Shown here one piece after another: positions 17,813 to 27,188 of a stretch of DNA of 64,000 nucleotides; the stretch's first letter is position 1; each line of letters opens with the position of its first letter. The position numbers and the translations under genes were made by a program. Source of the stretch: CAVQBP01 sp963723205 (lineage in GTDB: Bacteria; Bacteroidota; Ignavibacteria; Ignavibacteriales; Ignavibacteriaceae); the NCBI GenBank assembly GCA_963723205.1, contig CAVRQC010000033.1, positions 62,001-126,000 of the forward strand, in the 5' to 3' direction. The notes under the pieces are model-generated. The model did no database searches. It was not told the origin of the DNA and worked only from the letters and a program-made list of their open reading frames with translations.

Positions 17813-18832
17813 ATGAAACCGCAAACAGGAGTATTGCTTATTCAATTAGGTACGCCGGATGACGCTACAGTGCCCGCTGTTAGGAGATATCTGAGTGAAT
17901 TTCTAAATGATCCGCGTGTAATTGATATCCCGTATCTATTGAGGAAGTTTTTGGTTAATGTAATAATTGTACCTTTTAGAGCACCAAAATCAACAAAAAT
18001 TTATCAGCAGATGTGGACTGAAAAAGGCTCGCCGCTCTTGATATATAGTGAAGGAGTAAAAGAAAAATTGCAGGTAAAGTTGGGAGATAATTTTAAAGTT
18101 GAACTGGCCATGAGATACCAGAATCCCGGTATGGATAGTGTGCTTGAAAAAATGAAGACAGATAATTATAAAAAAATAATAATCATACCCCTTTTCCCGC
18201 AATATGCCTCTGCAAGCACGGGCTCAGCTATTGATAAAGCCTTAAAAATTATCAGGAAATGGTGGGTTATTCCCGAGCTAAGTATTGTAAGCCAGTTTTA
18301 TGATGATAAAGGATTCAATAATGCTTTTACCGAGATAGGGAAGAAATATAATATTGAAGAATATGATCATGTTTTATTTAGTTACCACGGCCTCCCAGAA
18401 AGGCAGGTAGATAAAGTATATAATGATGGAAAACCATGTTCCGATCATAATTGTGAAAACGAAATTACCGAAGAAAATAAATATTGTTACAAAGCTGCAT
18501 GTTATGCTACAACGAGATTACTATCTGGAAAACTGAATATTCCTCAGGAAAAATATACCGTTTGTTTTCAATCGAGGCTTGATGAAAAATGGCTGAAACC
18601 ATTTACTGATAGGGTTATAGTTGAGTTAGCAAAAAAAGGAGCAAAAAAGCTGCTTGTATTCAGCCCGGCGTTTGTTGCGGACTGCCTGGAAACTATTGTG
18701 GAAATCGGGATTGAATACCAAAATCTTTTTGTTAAAAACGGAGGAGAAAAAGTACAGCTTGTAGAAAGTTTAAATGAACATCCCTTGTGGATAGATGCTC
18801 TGAAGAATATGGTGACAAATAATGCCGGGTGA
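17813..18832 (+). CDS. hemH: ferrochelatase
   Basis: A 339-residue class II chelatase that inserts ferrous iron into protoporphyrin IX or, in the alternative route, coproporphyrin III. The start TGVLLIQLGTPD, the SYHGLPERQ motif with catalytic H192, and the acidic VADCLETIVEIG segment near the end are all present. A cluster of cysteines (CSDHNCENE..CYKAAC, about 208-228) follows the HGLPER motif, as in many Bacteroidota enzymes. Whether these Cys bind an iron-sulfur cluster is unknown. The ATG at 17813 has an A/T-rich leader without a Shine-Dalgarno sequence. It is monocistronic. Confidence 0.95.
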   Translation: MKPQTGVLLIQLGTPDDATVPAVRRYLSEFLNDPRVIDIPYLLRKFLVNVIIVPFRAPKSTKIYQQMWTEKGSPLLIYSEGVKEKLQVKLGDNFKVELAMRYQNPGMDSVLEKMKTDNYKKIIIIPLFPQYASASTGSAIDKALKIIRKWWVIPELSIVSQFYDDKGFNNAFTEIGKKYNIEEYDHVLFSYHGLPERQVDKVYNDGKPCSDHNCENEITEENKYCYKAACYATTRLLSGKLNIPQEKYTVCFQSRLDEKWLKPFTDRVIVELAKKGAKKLLVFSPAFVADCLETIVEIGIEYQNLFVKNGGEKVQLVESLNEHPLWIDALKNMVTNNAG

Positions 18833-18959
18833 CAGGTTTGAATAATCAGGTATATGATATTCCGGCAAATATATTAATTCTTTTAGTTTTACCATAAATC
18901 ATTTGATAATTGTTCCATTATTTCTATATAATAATTTTACTAATAGAATTTATTAGATA

Positions 18960-20255
18960 ATGGAACTCTACCATGCCTTTGCCATTCTTATTGTCTTATC
19001 TGCTGCATTTGGTTATATAAACCACCGCTACCTGAGGTTTCCTTTTACTGTCGGTATGATGGTTATTGCTCTTCTCTCTTCCCTGCTGATAGTCGCCATT
19101 GGGAATATTAGTCCCGGATTCAAAAAAGATGCTGTTGAAGCAATTCAAAAAATAGATTTTTCTCAAATCCTGCTTAATGTTATGTTAAGCTTCCTGTTAT
19201 TTGCCGGAGCAATAAATGTTGACCTGGTTAGTTTGAGAAAAGAAAGATATCCCGTTATAATATTTGCTACAATCGGTGTAATAATTTCAACTTTTATTTT
19301 TGGAACTTTGATTTATTATTTCATGTTAATGATTGGACGGCCTGTTGACTATATTTATTCTCTTCTTTTCGGAGCATTGATCTCACCTACAGATCCGGTT
19401 GCGGTTCTTGGAATATTAAAGGAAGCGGGCATTCCCAAAAGTCTTGAAATTAAAATTACAGGTGAATCTTTATTTAACGATGGAGTTGCAGTAGTCATCT
19501 TTGCCAGCATCTATCAGGTTGCCCGGATCGGAGTTGAGAATTTAAATGCCCTCGATGTAGTCCTTCTTTTTTTGAGAGAAGCCGGAGGAGGAATACTTCT
19601 GGGTTTATTGATTGGTTATCTGGGTTACATTCTCCTCAAGTCGATTGATAATTATAAGGTAGAAGTTTTAATAACTATTGCTCTTGTAACCGGAGGATAT
19701 TCTTTAGCTGAACCGATACAGGTTTCAGGACCTCTTGCAATGGTTGCTGCCGGTATAATTACCGGGAATGCCGGGAGAAAGTTTGCTATGTCTGATATAA
19801 CGCAAAATTATATTGATAAATTCTGGGAAATGATAGATGAAATATTAAATGCTCTTTTATTTATTCTAATCGGTTTTGAAATCTTGGTAATTAAAATTAA
19901 TCCGTATTTTTTAATAGGTCTTTTTGCAATTGGTGCTTTGCTGGTGGCTCGCTTTATTTCAGTTGGAATTCCGATTGCTTTGCTGAAGTTTAAAAGAGGA
20001 TTTGTTAAACACAGTATCTGGATTCTTACATGGGGAGGTTTAAGAGGCGGGATCTCGGTTGCACTTGCCTTGTCGCTGCAAGATAATATGTATAAAGATT
20101 TTATTGTTTCTATTACCTATATAATAGTTCTCTTTTCAATTATTGTTCAGGGATTGACAGTCGGGAAACTCGTTAAAAAATTGAGAATCCGGGCAAAAAT
20201 ACCTGCAGAAAAAGAGGAGTCCTTGGAGGAAAATTATAAACAGCAAAACATTTAA
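18960..20255 (+). CDS. Na+/H+ antiporter, CPA1 (NhaP-type) family
   Basis: The 431-residue protein has about twelve hydrophobic segments and the CPA1 signature region: GALISPTDPVAVLG with the TDP triad at 144-146, then ITGESLFNDGVAVVI with LFND at 171-174. GGLRGGISVALALSL near the end is also typical. These residues form the cation-binding site in NhaP structures. The likely role is cytoplasmic pH and sodium homeostasis. The short charged C-terminal tail lacks a TrkA-C or cNMP-binding regulatory domain. The next gene (GNAT) begins 40 bp downstream. Confidence 0.93.
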   Translation: MELYHAFAILIVLSAAFGYINHRYLRFPFTVGMMVIALLSSLLIVAIGNISPGFKKDAVEAIQKIDFSQILLNVMLSFLLFAGAINVDLVSLRKERYPVIIFATIGVIISTFIFGTLIYYFMLMIGRPVDYIYSLLFGALISPTDPVAVLGILKEAGIPKSLEIKITGESLFNDGVAVVIFASIYQVARIGVENLNALDVVLLFLREAGGGILLGLLIGYLGYILLKSIDNYKVEVLITIALVTGGYSLAEPIQVSGPLAMVAAGIITGNAGRKFAMSDITQNYIDKFWEMIDEILNALLFILIGFEILVIKINPYFLIGLFAIGALLVARFISVGIPIALLKFKRGFVKHSIWILTWGGLRGGISVALALSLQDNMYKDFIVSITYIIVLFSIIVQGLTVGKLVKKLRIRAKIPAEKEESLEENYKQQNI

Positions 20256-20294
20256 ATTATTTTCGATGTAAATTTTTTATAAATTAGAAAGTAT

Positions 20295-20741
20295 ATGACA
20301 ACGCAATTTAATTTCGAAATAAGAGATTTTAAAATAGAAGATTACAATTCTTTGATCGAACTCTGGAAGTCAGCCGGGCTGCCCTATAAACCCAACGGAA
20401 GAGACAGCAAAGAGAAAATAGAATCAGAACTCAATAAAGGAGTTGCAATATTTCTTTTAGCTGAAACGGATAAAGAAATTATCGGCTCTGTTTTCGGAAC
20501 TCATGACGGCAGAAAAGGCTGGATAAACAGGGTTGCTGTTCATCCGCAATATCGTCAGAAAGGCATTGCTAAAATGCTAGTTTCTGAAGTTGAAAAAAAG
20601 CTTGACGAACTCGGTATTGATATAGTTGCTTGTTTAATCGAAGATTGGAACGACAGTTCTATGAAGGTGTTTGAAAAACTGGGTTATTTTAAACATAATG
20701 ATGTTATATATTTCAGTAAAAGAAAAAATGTAGATACATAA
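20295..20741 (+). CDS. GNAT family N-acetyltransferase (YpeA-like)
   Basis: A 148-residue single-domain GNAT enzyme. The acetyl-CoA pyrophosphate-binding loop reads VAVHPQYRQKGIAKML (motif A, about 89-104), and motif B is ESxDWNDSSMKVFEKLGY-like near 115-132. The N-terminus IRDFKIEDYNSLIELWKSAGLPY resembles the YpeA group. The acetyl acceptor is unknown. It follows the antiporter gene by 40 bp on the same strand and could be transcribed with it. Confidence 0.85.
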   Translation: MTTQFNFEIRDFKIEDYNSLIELWKSAGLPYKPNGRDSKEKIESELNKGVAIFLLAETDKEIIGSVFGTHDGRKGWINRVAVHPQYRQKGIAKMLVSEVEKKLDELGIDIVACLIEDWNDSSMKVFEKLGYFKHNDVIYFSKRKNVDT

Positions 20742-20779
20742 TTACTAAATATTTTTCTTAACTGAATTCATAAAAGAAC

Positions 20780-21847
20780 ATGATCATAATGAAATATTAC
20801 TTACTTATTACTTTACTAATATTATTTTCAAATTTTTTTACAATGGGACAGAAAATTAGGCCAATCCGGGATAATGTCGGGTTTTGCTGGAGTCCGTTTG
20901 AGATGGATAGTGTTATAAGCTATCTATCCCGCGATTACAAAGGAGAACAATTCAGTTCTAAAAACCTGGTTGCTGCCATTTCTCCTCATGATGATTATTT
21001 GTATGCCGGAAGAGTATATTATCCTTTATATAAAATTCTCAGGACTAAAGAGGTTGTAATTTTTGGTGTAACACACGGGACTGTGAGAAAGGCAATGGAT
21101 GATCCCAGAAATATCCTGATATTTGATGATTACAAATACTGGCAGGGACCATATAAAAAAGTTGAAGTGTCACCTTTAAGAGATTTTATTAAAAAACGCC
21201 TGGATAAAGATTATTTTATTACCAGCGATAAAGCCCAGGATATAGAGCACTCGATCGAAGCGGAAATTCCTTTTCTTCAGCATTATAACAAGGATATAAA
21301 AATTACTCCTATTATGGTTACTGCTATGTCTTATGACAGGATGGAAAAGATTTCAAATCAATTATCCGGTATAATCATAGATTATATTAAGAAGAATAAT
21401 CTAAAGCTTGGTAAAGATATTTTCTTTTTAATTTCAACAGATGCGAATCATTACGGCGAAGATTTTGATAATTCACCTTACGGAATGAATGATTATGCTC
21501 ATATGAAAGCAACAATAATAGATCAGGGTATTGCCAAATCATGTTTAACAGGGGAAATTAATGAAACCAAAGTTAAAGAATTAACCGTGGCTCTTTGGCC
21601 TGATTCAACAAGCGACAGAGTTAAACCGCTTTGGTGCGGCAGGTATCCCATTCCTTTTGGATTACTAACCACAATGAATGTTGCCCGGGAAATAGATCAT
21701 AAGCAAATTGATGGTACACTATTTAAATATTCCGATACATGGACAGAAAAGGTTATTCCAATTAAAAATACACATCTTGGTTTAACAGCTCCTTTTTCAT
21801 TAAAGCACTGGGTCGGGTTTTTATCTGCCGGTTTTTATCTGCAATAA
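20780..21847 (+). CDS. exported MEMO1-like protein (AmmeMemoRadiSam system protein B family)
   Basis: The 355-residue protein belongs to the MEMO family. SPHDDYLYAG with H70, GVTHGT with H99, HSIEAEIPFLQHY (157-169) and the late CGRYPI with C286 match the His-His-Cys metal site described for human MEMO1. Unlike most bacterial members it begins with a signal peptide (MKYYLLITLLILFSNFFTMG), so it should act outside the cytoplasm. No AMMECR1 or radical SAM partner gene is next to it. An in-frame ATG at 20789 would remove three residues and leave a cleaner signal peptide. The reaction is unknown. Confidence 0.8.
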   Translation: MIIMKYYLLITLLILFSNFFTMGQKIRPIRDNVGFCWSPFEMDSVISYLSRDYKGEQFSSKNLVAAISPHDDYLYAGRVYYPLYKILRTKEVVIFGVTHGTVRKAMDDPRNILIFDDYKYWQGPYKKVEVSPLRDFIKKRLDKDYFITSDKAQDIEHSIEAEIPFLQHYNKDIKITPIMVTAMSYDRMEKISNQLSGIIIDYIKKNNLKLGKDIFFLISTDANHYGEDFDNSPYGMNDYAHMKATIIDQGIAKSCLTGEINETKVKELTVALWPDSTSDRVKPLWCGRYPIPFGLLTTMNVAREIDHKQIDGTLFKYSDTWTEKVIPIKNTHLGLTAPFSLKHWVGFLSAGFYLQ

Positions 21848-22045
21848 ATTTTCATTTATTTTTGATCAGTCTACTTCCATAAAATTGATAATTGAAAATT
21901 TGGTCAATAAGCATGCAAGCATCCATTCTCCTAATCATGCTCTTGAATAACTTAAGACACTAATCTTTGATTTTTAAAGCTTTTATAAGTTTAATTCGGA
22001 TTTAACTTATATTTACACTTCATTTTATAAATTTATCATTTGACG

Positions 22046-23248
22046 ATGAATCCCTGGAAAGGATTAAAGAACCTTCCGCATAATATGTGGATAATATTTT
22101 TTACTACTCTAATAAACCGGGCCGGTACAATGGTTCTCCCGTTTCTTACGCTTTATATGACGAGCAAAGAAGGATTGAGTGCCGGAGACGCAGGTCTTGT
22201 TATAGCAGTTTATGGTGCAGGAGCATTAATTACTGCGCCCTTATCGGGTAAATTAAGTGATAAAATTGGTCCTTTAATGTTAATGAAACTATCATTGATT
22301 ACAACCGGGCTCTTTCTTTTTGCTTATTCATTAGTTTATCGATATTATTTGATCCTGATATTGACTTTTTTACTAGCAATAATAAACGAATCTTTCCGTC
22401 CGGCTAATCTTTCAATTATTTCCCAGGTAGTTACTCAGAAGCAAAGGAGAAGCGCATTTGCATTAAATCGTCTGGCGATAAATCTGGGTATGAGCATTGG
22501 TCCTGTTATAGGGGGAGTGTTAACCCTCATCAATTTTTCGCTTATTTTTTATATAGACGGATTAACATCAATCTTCGCCGGAATATTTTTAATCTTTGCA
22601 AAATGGCAGCCGGTTAAAACTGAAACAGAATCAGATCATGATAATAAAATAATTGATGAAATAGTGCATTCTCATGTTTTAAAGGATAAAAGGTATATTA
22701 TTTTTTTACTGTCTATTTTACCAATACCTCTGATTTATTTCCAGCATTTGGGCGCTTTCCCTTTATTTCTTGTCCATGATTTGGGTTTTGCAACATCAGT
22801 TTACGGGGTTGTTTTTGCAATCAATACAATTATGATCATTTTCATAGAAGTTCCTTTAAATAATTTAATGAGTGACTGGAATGAGAAAAAATCTTTAGCT
22901 CTCGGCGCTTTGTTAATAGGAATCGGATTCGGTGCAATGGCTGTTGCTACAAATTTAACTTTAATAATAATTACAACTGTCATCTGGACCTTCGGGGAAA
23001 TGATCTTTTTTCCGGTTAGTGCATCGCATGTTTCCGGTTTAGCACCTGAAAAAAAGAGAGGGGAATATATGGGCTATTTCCAGATGATGTTCAGTGTTGC
23101 TTTTTTAATTGGTCCATGGCTGGGTACTCTGGTTTTTGAATACTATGGTGCTGTTGTTTTGTGGACAGCAACATTTATTTTGGGATTAACTTCAATGCTG
23201 ATGTTGACAAAATCTGAAAAAAATAAACTTTCTATTGAAAATATTTAA
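22046..23248 (+). CDS. major facilitator superfamily transporter
   Basis: About 400 residues with twelve predicted membrane helices. The MFS loop 2-3 signature is visible as GKLSDKIGPLMLM, with GALITAPLSG before it, and INLGMSIGPVIGG marks helix 5. The drug:H+ antiporter-like layout suggests efflux of small molecules, but no substrate can be named. The frame extends two codons further to a TTG at 22040; I chose the ATG at 22046 (MNPWKGLKNL). The SRPBCC-like gene follows after 11 bp. Confidence 0.88.
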   Translation: MNPWKGLKNLPHNMWIIFFTTLINRAGTMVLPFLTLYMTSKEGLSAGDAGLVIAVYGAGALITAPLSGKLSDKIGPLMLMKLSLITTGLFLFAYSLVYRYYLILILTFLLAIINESFRPANLSIISQVVTQKQRRSAFALNRLAINLGMSIGPVIGGVLTLINFSLIFYIDGLTSIFAGIFLIFAKWQPVKTETESDHDNKIIDEIVHSHVLKDKRYIIFLLSILPIPLIYFQHLGAFPLFLVHDLGFATSVYGVVFAINTIMIIFIEVPLNNLMSDWNEKKSLALGALLIGIGFGAMAVATNLTLIIITTVIWTFGEMIFFPVSASHVSGLAPEKKRGEYMGYFQMMFSVAFLIGPWLGTLVFEYYGAVVLWTATFILGLTSMLMLTKSEKNKLSIENI

Positions 23249-23259
23249 TATATTTTAGC

Positions 23260-23775
23260 ATGATTATAGATGAATTTTTACCGGAATACACTTTTTCAAA
23301 AAGACATTCCGTAGTAATTTATGCAGATGCGGAAAAGATTTTTAATGTTTTAAAAGAAACAAATTTTAATTCATTATTTATTAGAATTTTAGTATTGCTA
23401 AGGGGAATAAAACTTGAAAACATTTCTCTTACACTTTCAGAAAAAAGTTATTTTAAATTACTGGGCGAAGACGAAGGAAAGGAAATTTTATTTGGTATCA
23501 TTGGGAAATTCTGGAAATGGAAGGGGGGACTTTTTCAGATAAAAAAGGAAGAATATAAAGACTTTAGCTTAACAGGATTTGCTAAGGCCGTATGGGGCTT
23601 TTCAGCAGTTTCGCATAATCCCGGCAAGACTACTTTTTCAACCGAAACCCGTGTGCTTTGTATTGGTGATGCGGCTAAGAGATGGTTTTCAATCTACTGG
23701 TTTTGCATTGAACCATTCAGCGTAATCATCCGAAAAATTATTCTTTATAGGATTAAATACAGGGCAGAAAGATAG
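23260..23775 (+). CDS. SRPBCC-like (START-type) hypothetical protein
   Basis: A 171-residue protein without signal peptide. The start FSKRHSVVIYADAEKIFNVLKETNF resembles the first strand and helix of SRPBCC folds, and the end TETRVLCIGDAAKRWFSIYW..IIRKIILYRIK resembles the long C-terminal helix of uncharacterised SRPBCC proteins found in many bacteria. Such folds bind hydrophobic ligands. No catalytic residues can be assigned. It is 11 bp downstream of the MFS gene, so a shared transcript is likely. Confidence 0.6.
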   Translation: MIIDEFLPEYTFSKRHSVVIYADAEKIFNVLKETNFNSLFIRILVLLRGIKLENISLTLSEKSYFKLLGEDEGKEILFGIIGKFWKWKGGLFQIKKEEYKDFSLTGFAKAVWGFSAVSHNPGKTTFSTETRVLCIGDAAKRWFSIYWFCIEPFSVIIRKIILYRIKYRAER

Positions 23776-23816
23776 GAAGAAAATCAAATTCCGGATTTTG
23801 TTTAATCCTCAATTTT

Positions 23817-23844
23817 CAGCCAAAGGCGGATGAGCCTCTGGCTG
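23817..23844. terminator. hairpin between convergent genes, possibly REP-like
   Basis: CAGCCA (23817-23822) pairs with TGGCTG (23839-23844) and AGGC (23824-23827) pairs with GCCT (23834-23837) across one mismatch, with loop GGATGA. There is no T tract. It sits between the ends of the SRPBCC-like gene and msrA, so it may stop both transcripts, or be a member of a repeat family. Confidence 0.4.
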
Positions 23845-23862
23845 AGAAATCTGCAATTTCAG

Positions 23863-24516
23863 TTACTTTAACTTATCTTTAAATACCTCTTCAAATTTTT
23901 CTACTTTGGGTGCAATAACAAGTGAACAATAACCTTGTGTCGAATTTTTTGCAAAATAATCCTGATGATAATCTTCAGCTTTATAAAATTTCTTAAAGGT
24001 AACTATCCGAGTAACAATCGGATTGTTGTATGCACCTGATTTGTCCAGCGCTTTTTTATAATGTTCTGCTTTTTCTTTCTGCTCATTGTTATGATAGAAA
24101 ATAACAGAACGGTATTGTGTTCCAACATCAGCTCCCTGACGATTTAAGGTAGTGGGATCGTGAGTCTTCCAGAATATTTTAAGAAGTTCATCATAAGAAA
24201 CTACCTTAGGATTGAAAGTAATCTGGACTACTTCAGCATAACCGGTATTCCCGGTACACACTTCTTCATAGTTCGGGTCATCAGTAGTACCGCCGGAATA
24301 ACCTGCATTTACAGATTCCACTCCTTTAACTCTTTCAAAAATTGCTTGTGAACACCAGAAGCACCCTTCGCCGAATGTAGCTTTTTCCAGTTTTGTATTT
24401 TGTTCCATTTTATCATTTCCGTTTTTTTGAGTTTCTGGTTTTGTTTCGATATATCCGGCAGTTAATGCCAGGGAAATTATTATCAGAATCGCTATTTTAA
24501 CAAAAAATGTTTTCAT
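23863..24516 (-). CDS. msrA: peptide-methionine (S)-S-oxide reductase MsrA, exported form
   Basis: The catalytic domain (about 45-217) has the MsrA nucleophile motif GEGCFWC with C52, the substrate pocket residues in VNAGYSGG, and DPTTLNRQGADVGTQYRSVIFY, all typical. It reduces methionine-S-sulfoxide in proteins. The first ~25 residues form a hydrophobic signal (MKTFFVKIAILIIISLALTAG) with no lipobox Cys. The enzyme is therefore predicted periplasmic or membrane-tethered, guarding envelope proteins against oxidation. No msrB is fused or adjacent. Confidence 0.93.
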   Translation of the reverse strand: MKTFFVKIAILIIISLALTAGYIETKPETQKNGNDKMEQNTKLEKATFGEGCFWCSQAIFERVKGVESVNAGYSGGTTDDPNYEEVCTGNTGYAEVVQITFNPKVVSYDELLKIFWKTHDPTTLNRQGADVGTQYRSVIFYHNNEQKEKAEHYKKALDKSGAYNNPIVTRIVTFKKFYKAEDYHQDYFAKNSTQGYCSLVIAPKVEKFEEVFKDKLK

Positions 24517-24718
24517 AATCTATATTCCTGTTTCGATTTTATACTATGCAAATATTTAAAAGATTCGGCACTCAAGTGTAACGAAATGTTAACATTTTTA
24601 TAAAAATAGTTTAAGCAATTTAACTTAATCAATACTTAGAGTTGATAAAAAGAAGAATAAATTACAGGAAGATATGAAACTAAGAGCTATGGAAAACCCT
24701 GGTATTAACATTTGTTAA

Positions 24719-24746
24719 AAGAATATTCCGTTACCCTGTTATTCTT
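24719..24746 (-). terminator. probable terminator after the distal YtxH gene
   Basis: On the minus strand AAGAATA (24746-24740) pairs with TATTCTT (24725-24719) around a 14-base loop, then TTTTAAC follows. It begins 13 bases after the stop of the YtxH gene at 24759. The loop is long, so it is only moderately convincing. Confidence 0.4.
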
Positions 24747-24758
24747 TATCAGTAGTTA

Positions 24759-25247
24759 TCAATAATACTTTTTATCGTATCTTCTTCTCATTCCTTCGTG
24801 AAGAGGCAGGATTTCTTCTTCATATTCTTCACTGTTTTCATTCACAAAATCGATAAAGATATCATCCGCAATTGATTCGGAGGAATTTTCAGCTTTGGCA
24901 CTATTACTCTTATAAGTATCTACTGCAGTATTAATTGCGGTTTTAACACTTAAGATTTCTTTTTCAATTTTATCTAAAGAATATTTGAAATCGTCACCTA
25001 CATATTTATCCAATAAGGCAATTAATTGGTTGGTCTTTTCGACCATCTGATTAGCAGTATTTTGAGCATCTTCAACAATTTTGTTCCCGGTATCTCTAAC
25101 TTTTTTGATGTATAAGTCCAGATCTTCTTTTAAGTCTTCTCTCAACTGCTGCCCGGTTTTGGGTGCAAATAAAAAACCGACAATTCCACCCACGATAGTA
25201 CCGGTTAAAAAGTTCACAAAAAAACCTAAACGGTTATTGTGGTTCAT
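24759..25247 (-). CDS. YtxH domain protein
   Basis: A 162-residue protein. The N-terminus NFLTGTIVGGIVGFLFAPKTGQQLREDL is the YtxH signature: one glycine-rich membrane helix followed by APKTGxxLR. The rest is a long charged helix, partly coiled-coil, with an acidic tail ending in a basic RRRYDKKYY. YtxH proteins are general-stress-associated membrane proteins of unknown mechanism. It is a paralogue of the gene just upstream on the same strand, but a strong terminator lies between them. Confidence 0.85.
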   Translation of the reverse strand: MNHNNRLGFFVNFLTGTIVGGIVGFLFAPKTGQQLREDLKEDLDLYIKKVRDTGNKIVEDAQNTANQMVEKTNQLIALLDKYVGDDFKYSLDKIEKEILSVKTAINTAVDTYKSNSAKAENSSESIADDIFIDFVNENSEEYEEEILPLHEGMRRRYDKKYY

Positions 25248-25383
25248 AAATCCCTCTTTGGCTAAAAATCTGTTTAAGATATATTAATAAATATAAATAT
25301 GTTTATCAACCATAATAATTGAAGGAGATATTCTTTAACCTGAACGATTGTATATAAAGCCATTATTTTCAGAATGTTTTCAA

Positions 25384-25418
25384 TAAAAAAAGGTTTCCAA
25401 ATTTTTGTGAAAACCTTT
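25384..25418 (-). terminator. strong rho-independent terminator after the first YtxH gene
   Basis: Read on the minus strand, AAAGGTTT (25418-25411) pairs with AAACCTTT (25396-25389), extended inward by U-G, C-G and A-U pairs, and is followed by a run of seven T. It lies 27 bases after the stop codon at 25445. Confidence 0.85.
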
Positions 25419-25444
25419 ATAACCATCTTAAAAAATTATGAACT

Positions 25445-25876
25445 TTAATAAGTTTTTTCTGCTTTATCGGGAACAAACTCATTCTTAAATTCATGATATA
25501 TATTATTTACCAGGTCATCCGATGATTTTTCCCTGTTTTTGCTGTTTTTATAAACCTGGATAGCTGTTAGTAAAGCCATTCGTAGTTTTTTTATTTCACT
25601 CTCAATTTTTTCTATTGTCTCGTCGTAAGTCCCTTCTTTATGTCTTTTGATGAGGATCCTTAGCTCATCGGATTTTTTTACTATGTCATCAACCATATCT
25701 AAAGATTGGCTAAAAAGCTGTCTGCTTTTTTCCTTTGTTTTATTAACCAAATCGTCAAAGTTGTCTTTAATATTTTCTCTAACTTCTTTCCCTTTTTTCG
25801 GGGTAAATAAAAAGGCAGCCGTACTTCCTATAACCCCCCCGATTAATGCGCCTAACAATCCTTTTCCTGCTTTCAT
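25445..25876 (-). CDS. YtxH domain protein (paralogue)
   Basis: A 143-residue protein with the YtxH membrane helix and motif GALIGGVIGSTAAFLFTPKKGKEVRENI at the very start, followed by a helical, highly charged region. The frame runs on upstream to a TTG at 25906. However, a GGAGG box sits 4 bases before the ATG at 25876, which yields MKAGKGLLGALIGG and fits the family's N-terminus. The last residues (VPDKAEKTY) differ from those of the paralogue at 24759-25247. Confidence 0.85.
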   Translation of the reverse strand: MKAGKGLLGALIGGVIGSTAAFLFTPKKGKEVRENIKDNFDDLVNKTKEKSRQLFSQSLDMVDDIVKKSDELRILIKRHKEGTYDETIEKIESEIKKLRMALLTAIQVYKNSKNREKSSDDLVNNIYHEFKNEFVPDKAEKTY

Positions 25877-26010
25877 ATTTCCTCCATTCATATGTGATAC
25901 AAACAATTAAAATATAGAAATTATTTCTATTAGCTATTATGTTGCATATCAATAATAGAAGGTTATTTTTAGCTCTATATAATACTCAATTAACTACAGA
26001 AAAATAAAAT

Positions 26011-26385
26011 CTACAAAGCTTCCGGTCTGCTTGAAGCTGCAGCGATAACTAACGCTCCGCCTCCAATTATAACATCTTTAAGCAGCATAGATATTTCCGT
26101 GTATGATGCCGTATTATGGATAAATCCAGGTAAATCTACAATTAAAACCAGGATGAAAAAGAGCAGAGCTAAAAGTAAACAGGCAAGTCTTGTATATTTT
26201 CCTGTTAAAATACTTATTGATGCTGCCAGTAAAGAAAGACCCGATATATAAACCCATATTGTTGGGGCGAAAAAAAATGATGGTAATCCCGCAGCTATTG
26301 AACTGCCCATTAATAAATGGATAATTCCAAGGATTCCAATTGGTACAGCGTAAATATAAATTCCTGTTTTAGTCAATCCGTCCAT
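26011..26385 (-). CDS. DoxX-like small membrane protein
   Basis: A 124-residue protein with four hydrophobic helices, in the arrangement and length of the DoxX/DoxD superfamily: IGILGIIHLLMG, ISGLSLLAASISILTGKYTRLA and MLLKDVIIGGGALVIA. The phrase LTGKYTRLA after helix 2 is characteristic. Function is unknown for this branch. An AAGGAG box lies 7 bases before the ATG. It is divergent from a second DoxX-type gene at 26670, with 284 bp between. Confidence 0.7.
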   Translation of the reverse strand: MDGLTKTGIYIYAVPIGILGIIHLLMGSSIAAGLPSFFFAPTIWVYISGLSLLAASISILTGKYTRLACLLLALLFFILVLIVDLPGFIHNTASYTEISMLLKDVIIGGGALVIAAASSRPEAL

Positions 26386-26669
26386 AAAATCTCCTTTTAA
26401 AATTCTCTTTTTTACCGGATAAATATGTCATGATAATAAGAGGTTTTAATTAAATTTCTTTAAGTAAGATGAATTATTATATCTTTATATACGTGCTAAA
26501 AAGCTACAATTATAAACAATAGTATTAAGAAAATTCTAAGAATGAAAAAATATGTATATCCTTTTTCTGTTGCAACCGGGAATTAGCTATTGATGATACT
26601 AACATCTCCTTTTTGGAAAAAAGACTAAATTGAACCATAATTAATCTTGTAATAGGAACTGGAGAATTT

Positions 26670-27110
26670 ATGAATGCAATTGGAAGGGTTGAAAACTGGG
26701 CTGATCATCATCACTCCGGTTGGATAGATCCACTAAGAATAATTTTAGGGCTATTTTTAATTGTTAAAGGAGTAATGCTTGTCGGAAACAGCGACCTGAT
26801 AGTTGCTTCGATCTTAAATACAAAGCTTCAATTTATTGCTTTTTTTGCTGCAATGTACTCAATTGGTTTTCTATTAGTGGGAGGATTATTGATCCTGTCG
26901 GGGCTCCTAACACGCATAATTGCTCTTTTTGAGCTGCCTGTGTTGATTCTTGAGATATTTATTCATCTGCCCACAGTTTTTGCTCCTGTTAATTACGAGC
27001 TTTCTTATTCAATAATAACTTTGTTTCTGTTGATTTTCTTCCTGGTTTTTGGTTCCGGTCCTCTTTCTGCTGAAAGGTTATTGGAGAAGACAAAAGGCAG
27101 GTTCGAATAG
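26670..27110 (+). CDS. DoxX family membrane protein
   Basis: A 146-residue four-helix membrane protein. WIDPLRIILGLFLIVKGVMLV is the DoxX first helix, GFLLVGGLLILSGLLTRIIAL carries the LxGLxTR motif after helix 2-3, and ELPVLILEIFIHL follows. The N-terminus has a His-rich stretch (ADHHHSG) that could bind metal but may be chance. DoxX proteins take part in thiol or respiratory redox in some organisms; the role here is unknown. An ACTGGAG box precedes the ATG. It is divergent from another DoxX-like gene. Confidence 0.75.
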   Translation: MNAIGRVENWADHHHSGWIDPLRIILGLFLIVKGVMLVGNSDLIVASILNTKLQFIAFFAAMYSIGFLLVGGLLILSGLLTRIIALFELPVLILEIFIHLPTVFAPVNYELSYSIITLFLLIFFLVFGSGPLSAERLLEKTKGRFE

Positions 27111-27188
27111 TACTTAAGAAATGATAGTAAAAGTAATTTATAGTCTCAAAAACCTTTAGGACTAAGCTTATCTAAGACTTATTTGTAA

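Noticed and set aside
25877..25906. N-terminal extension of the YtxH protein
   Set aside because: A TTG start, whereas the ATG at 25876 has GGAGG directly upstream and gives the family's usual N-terminus.
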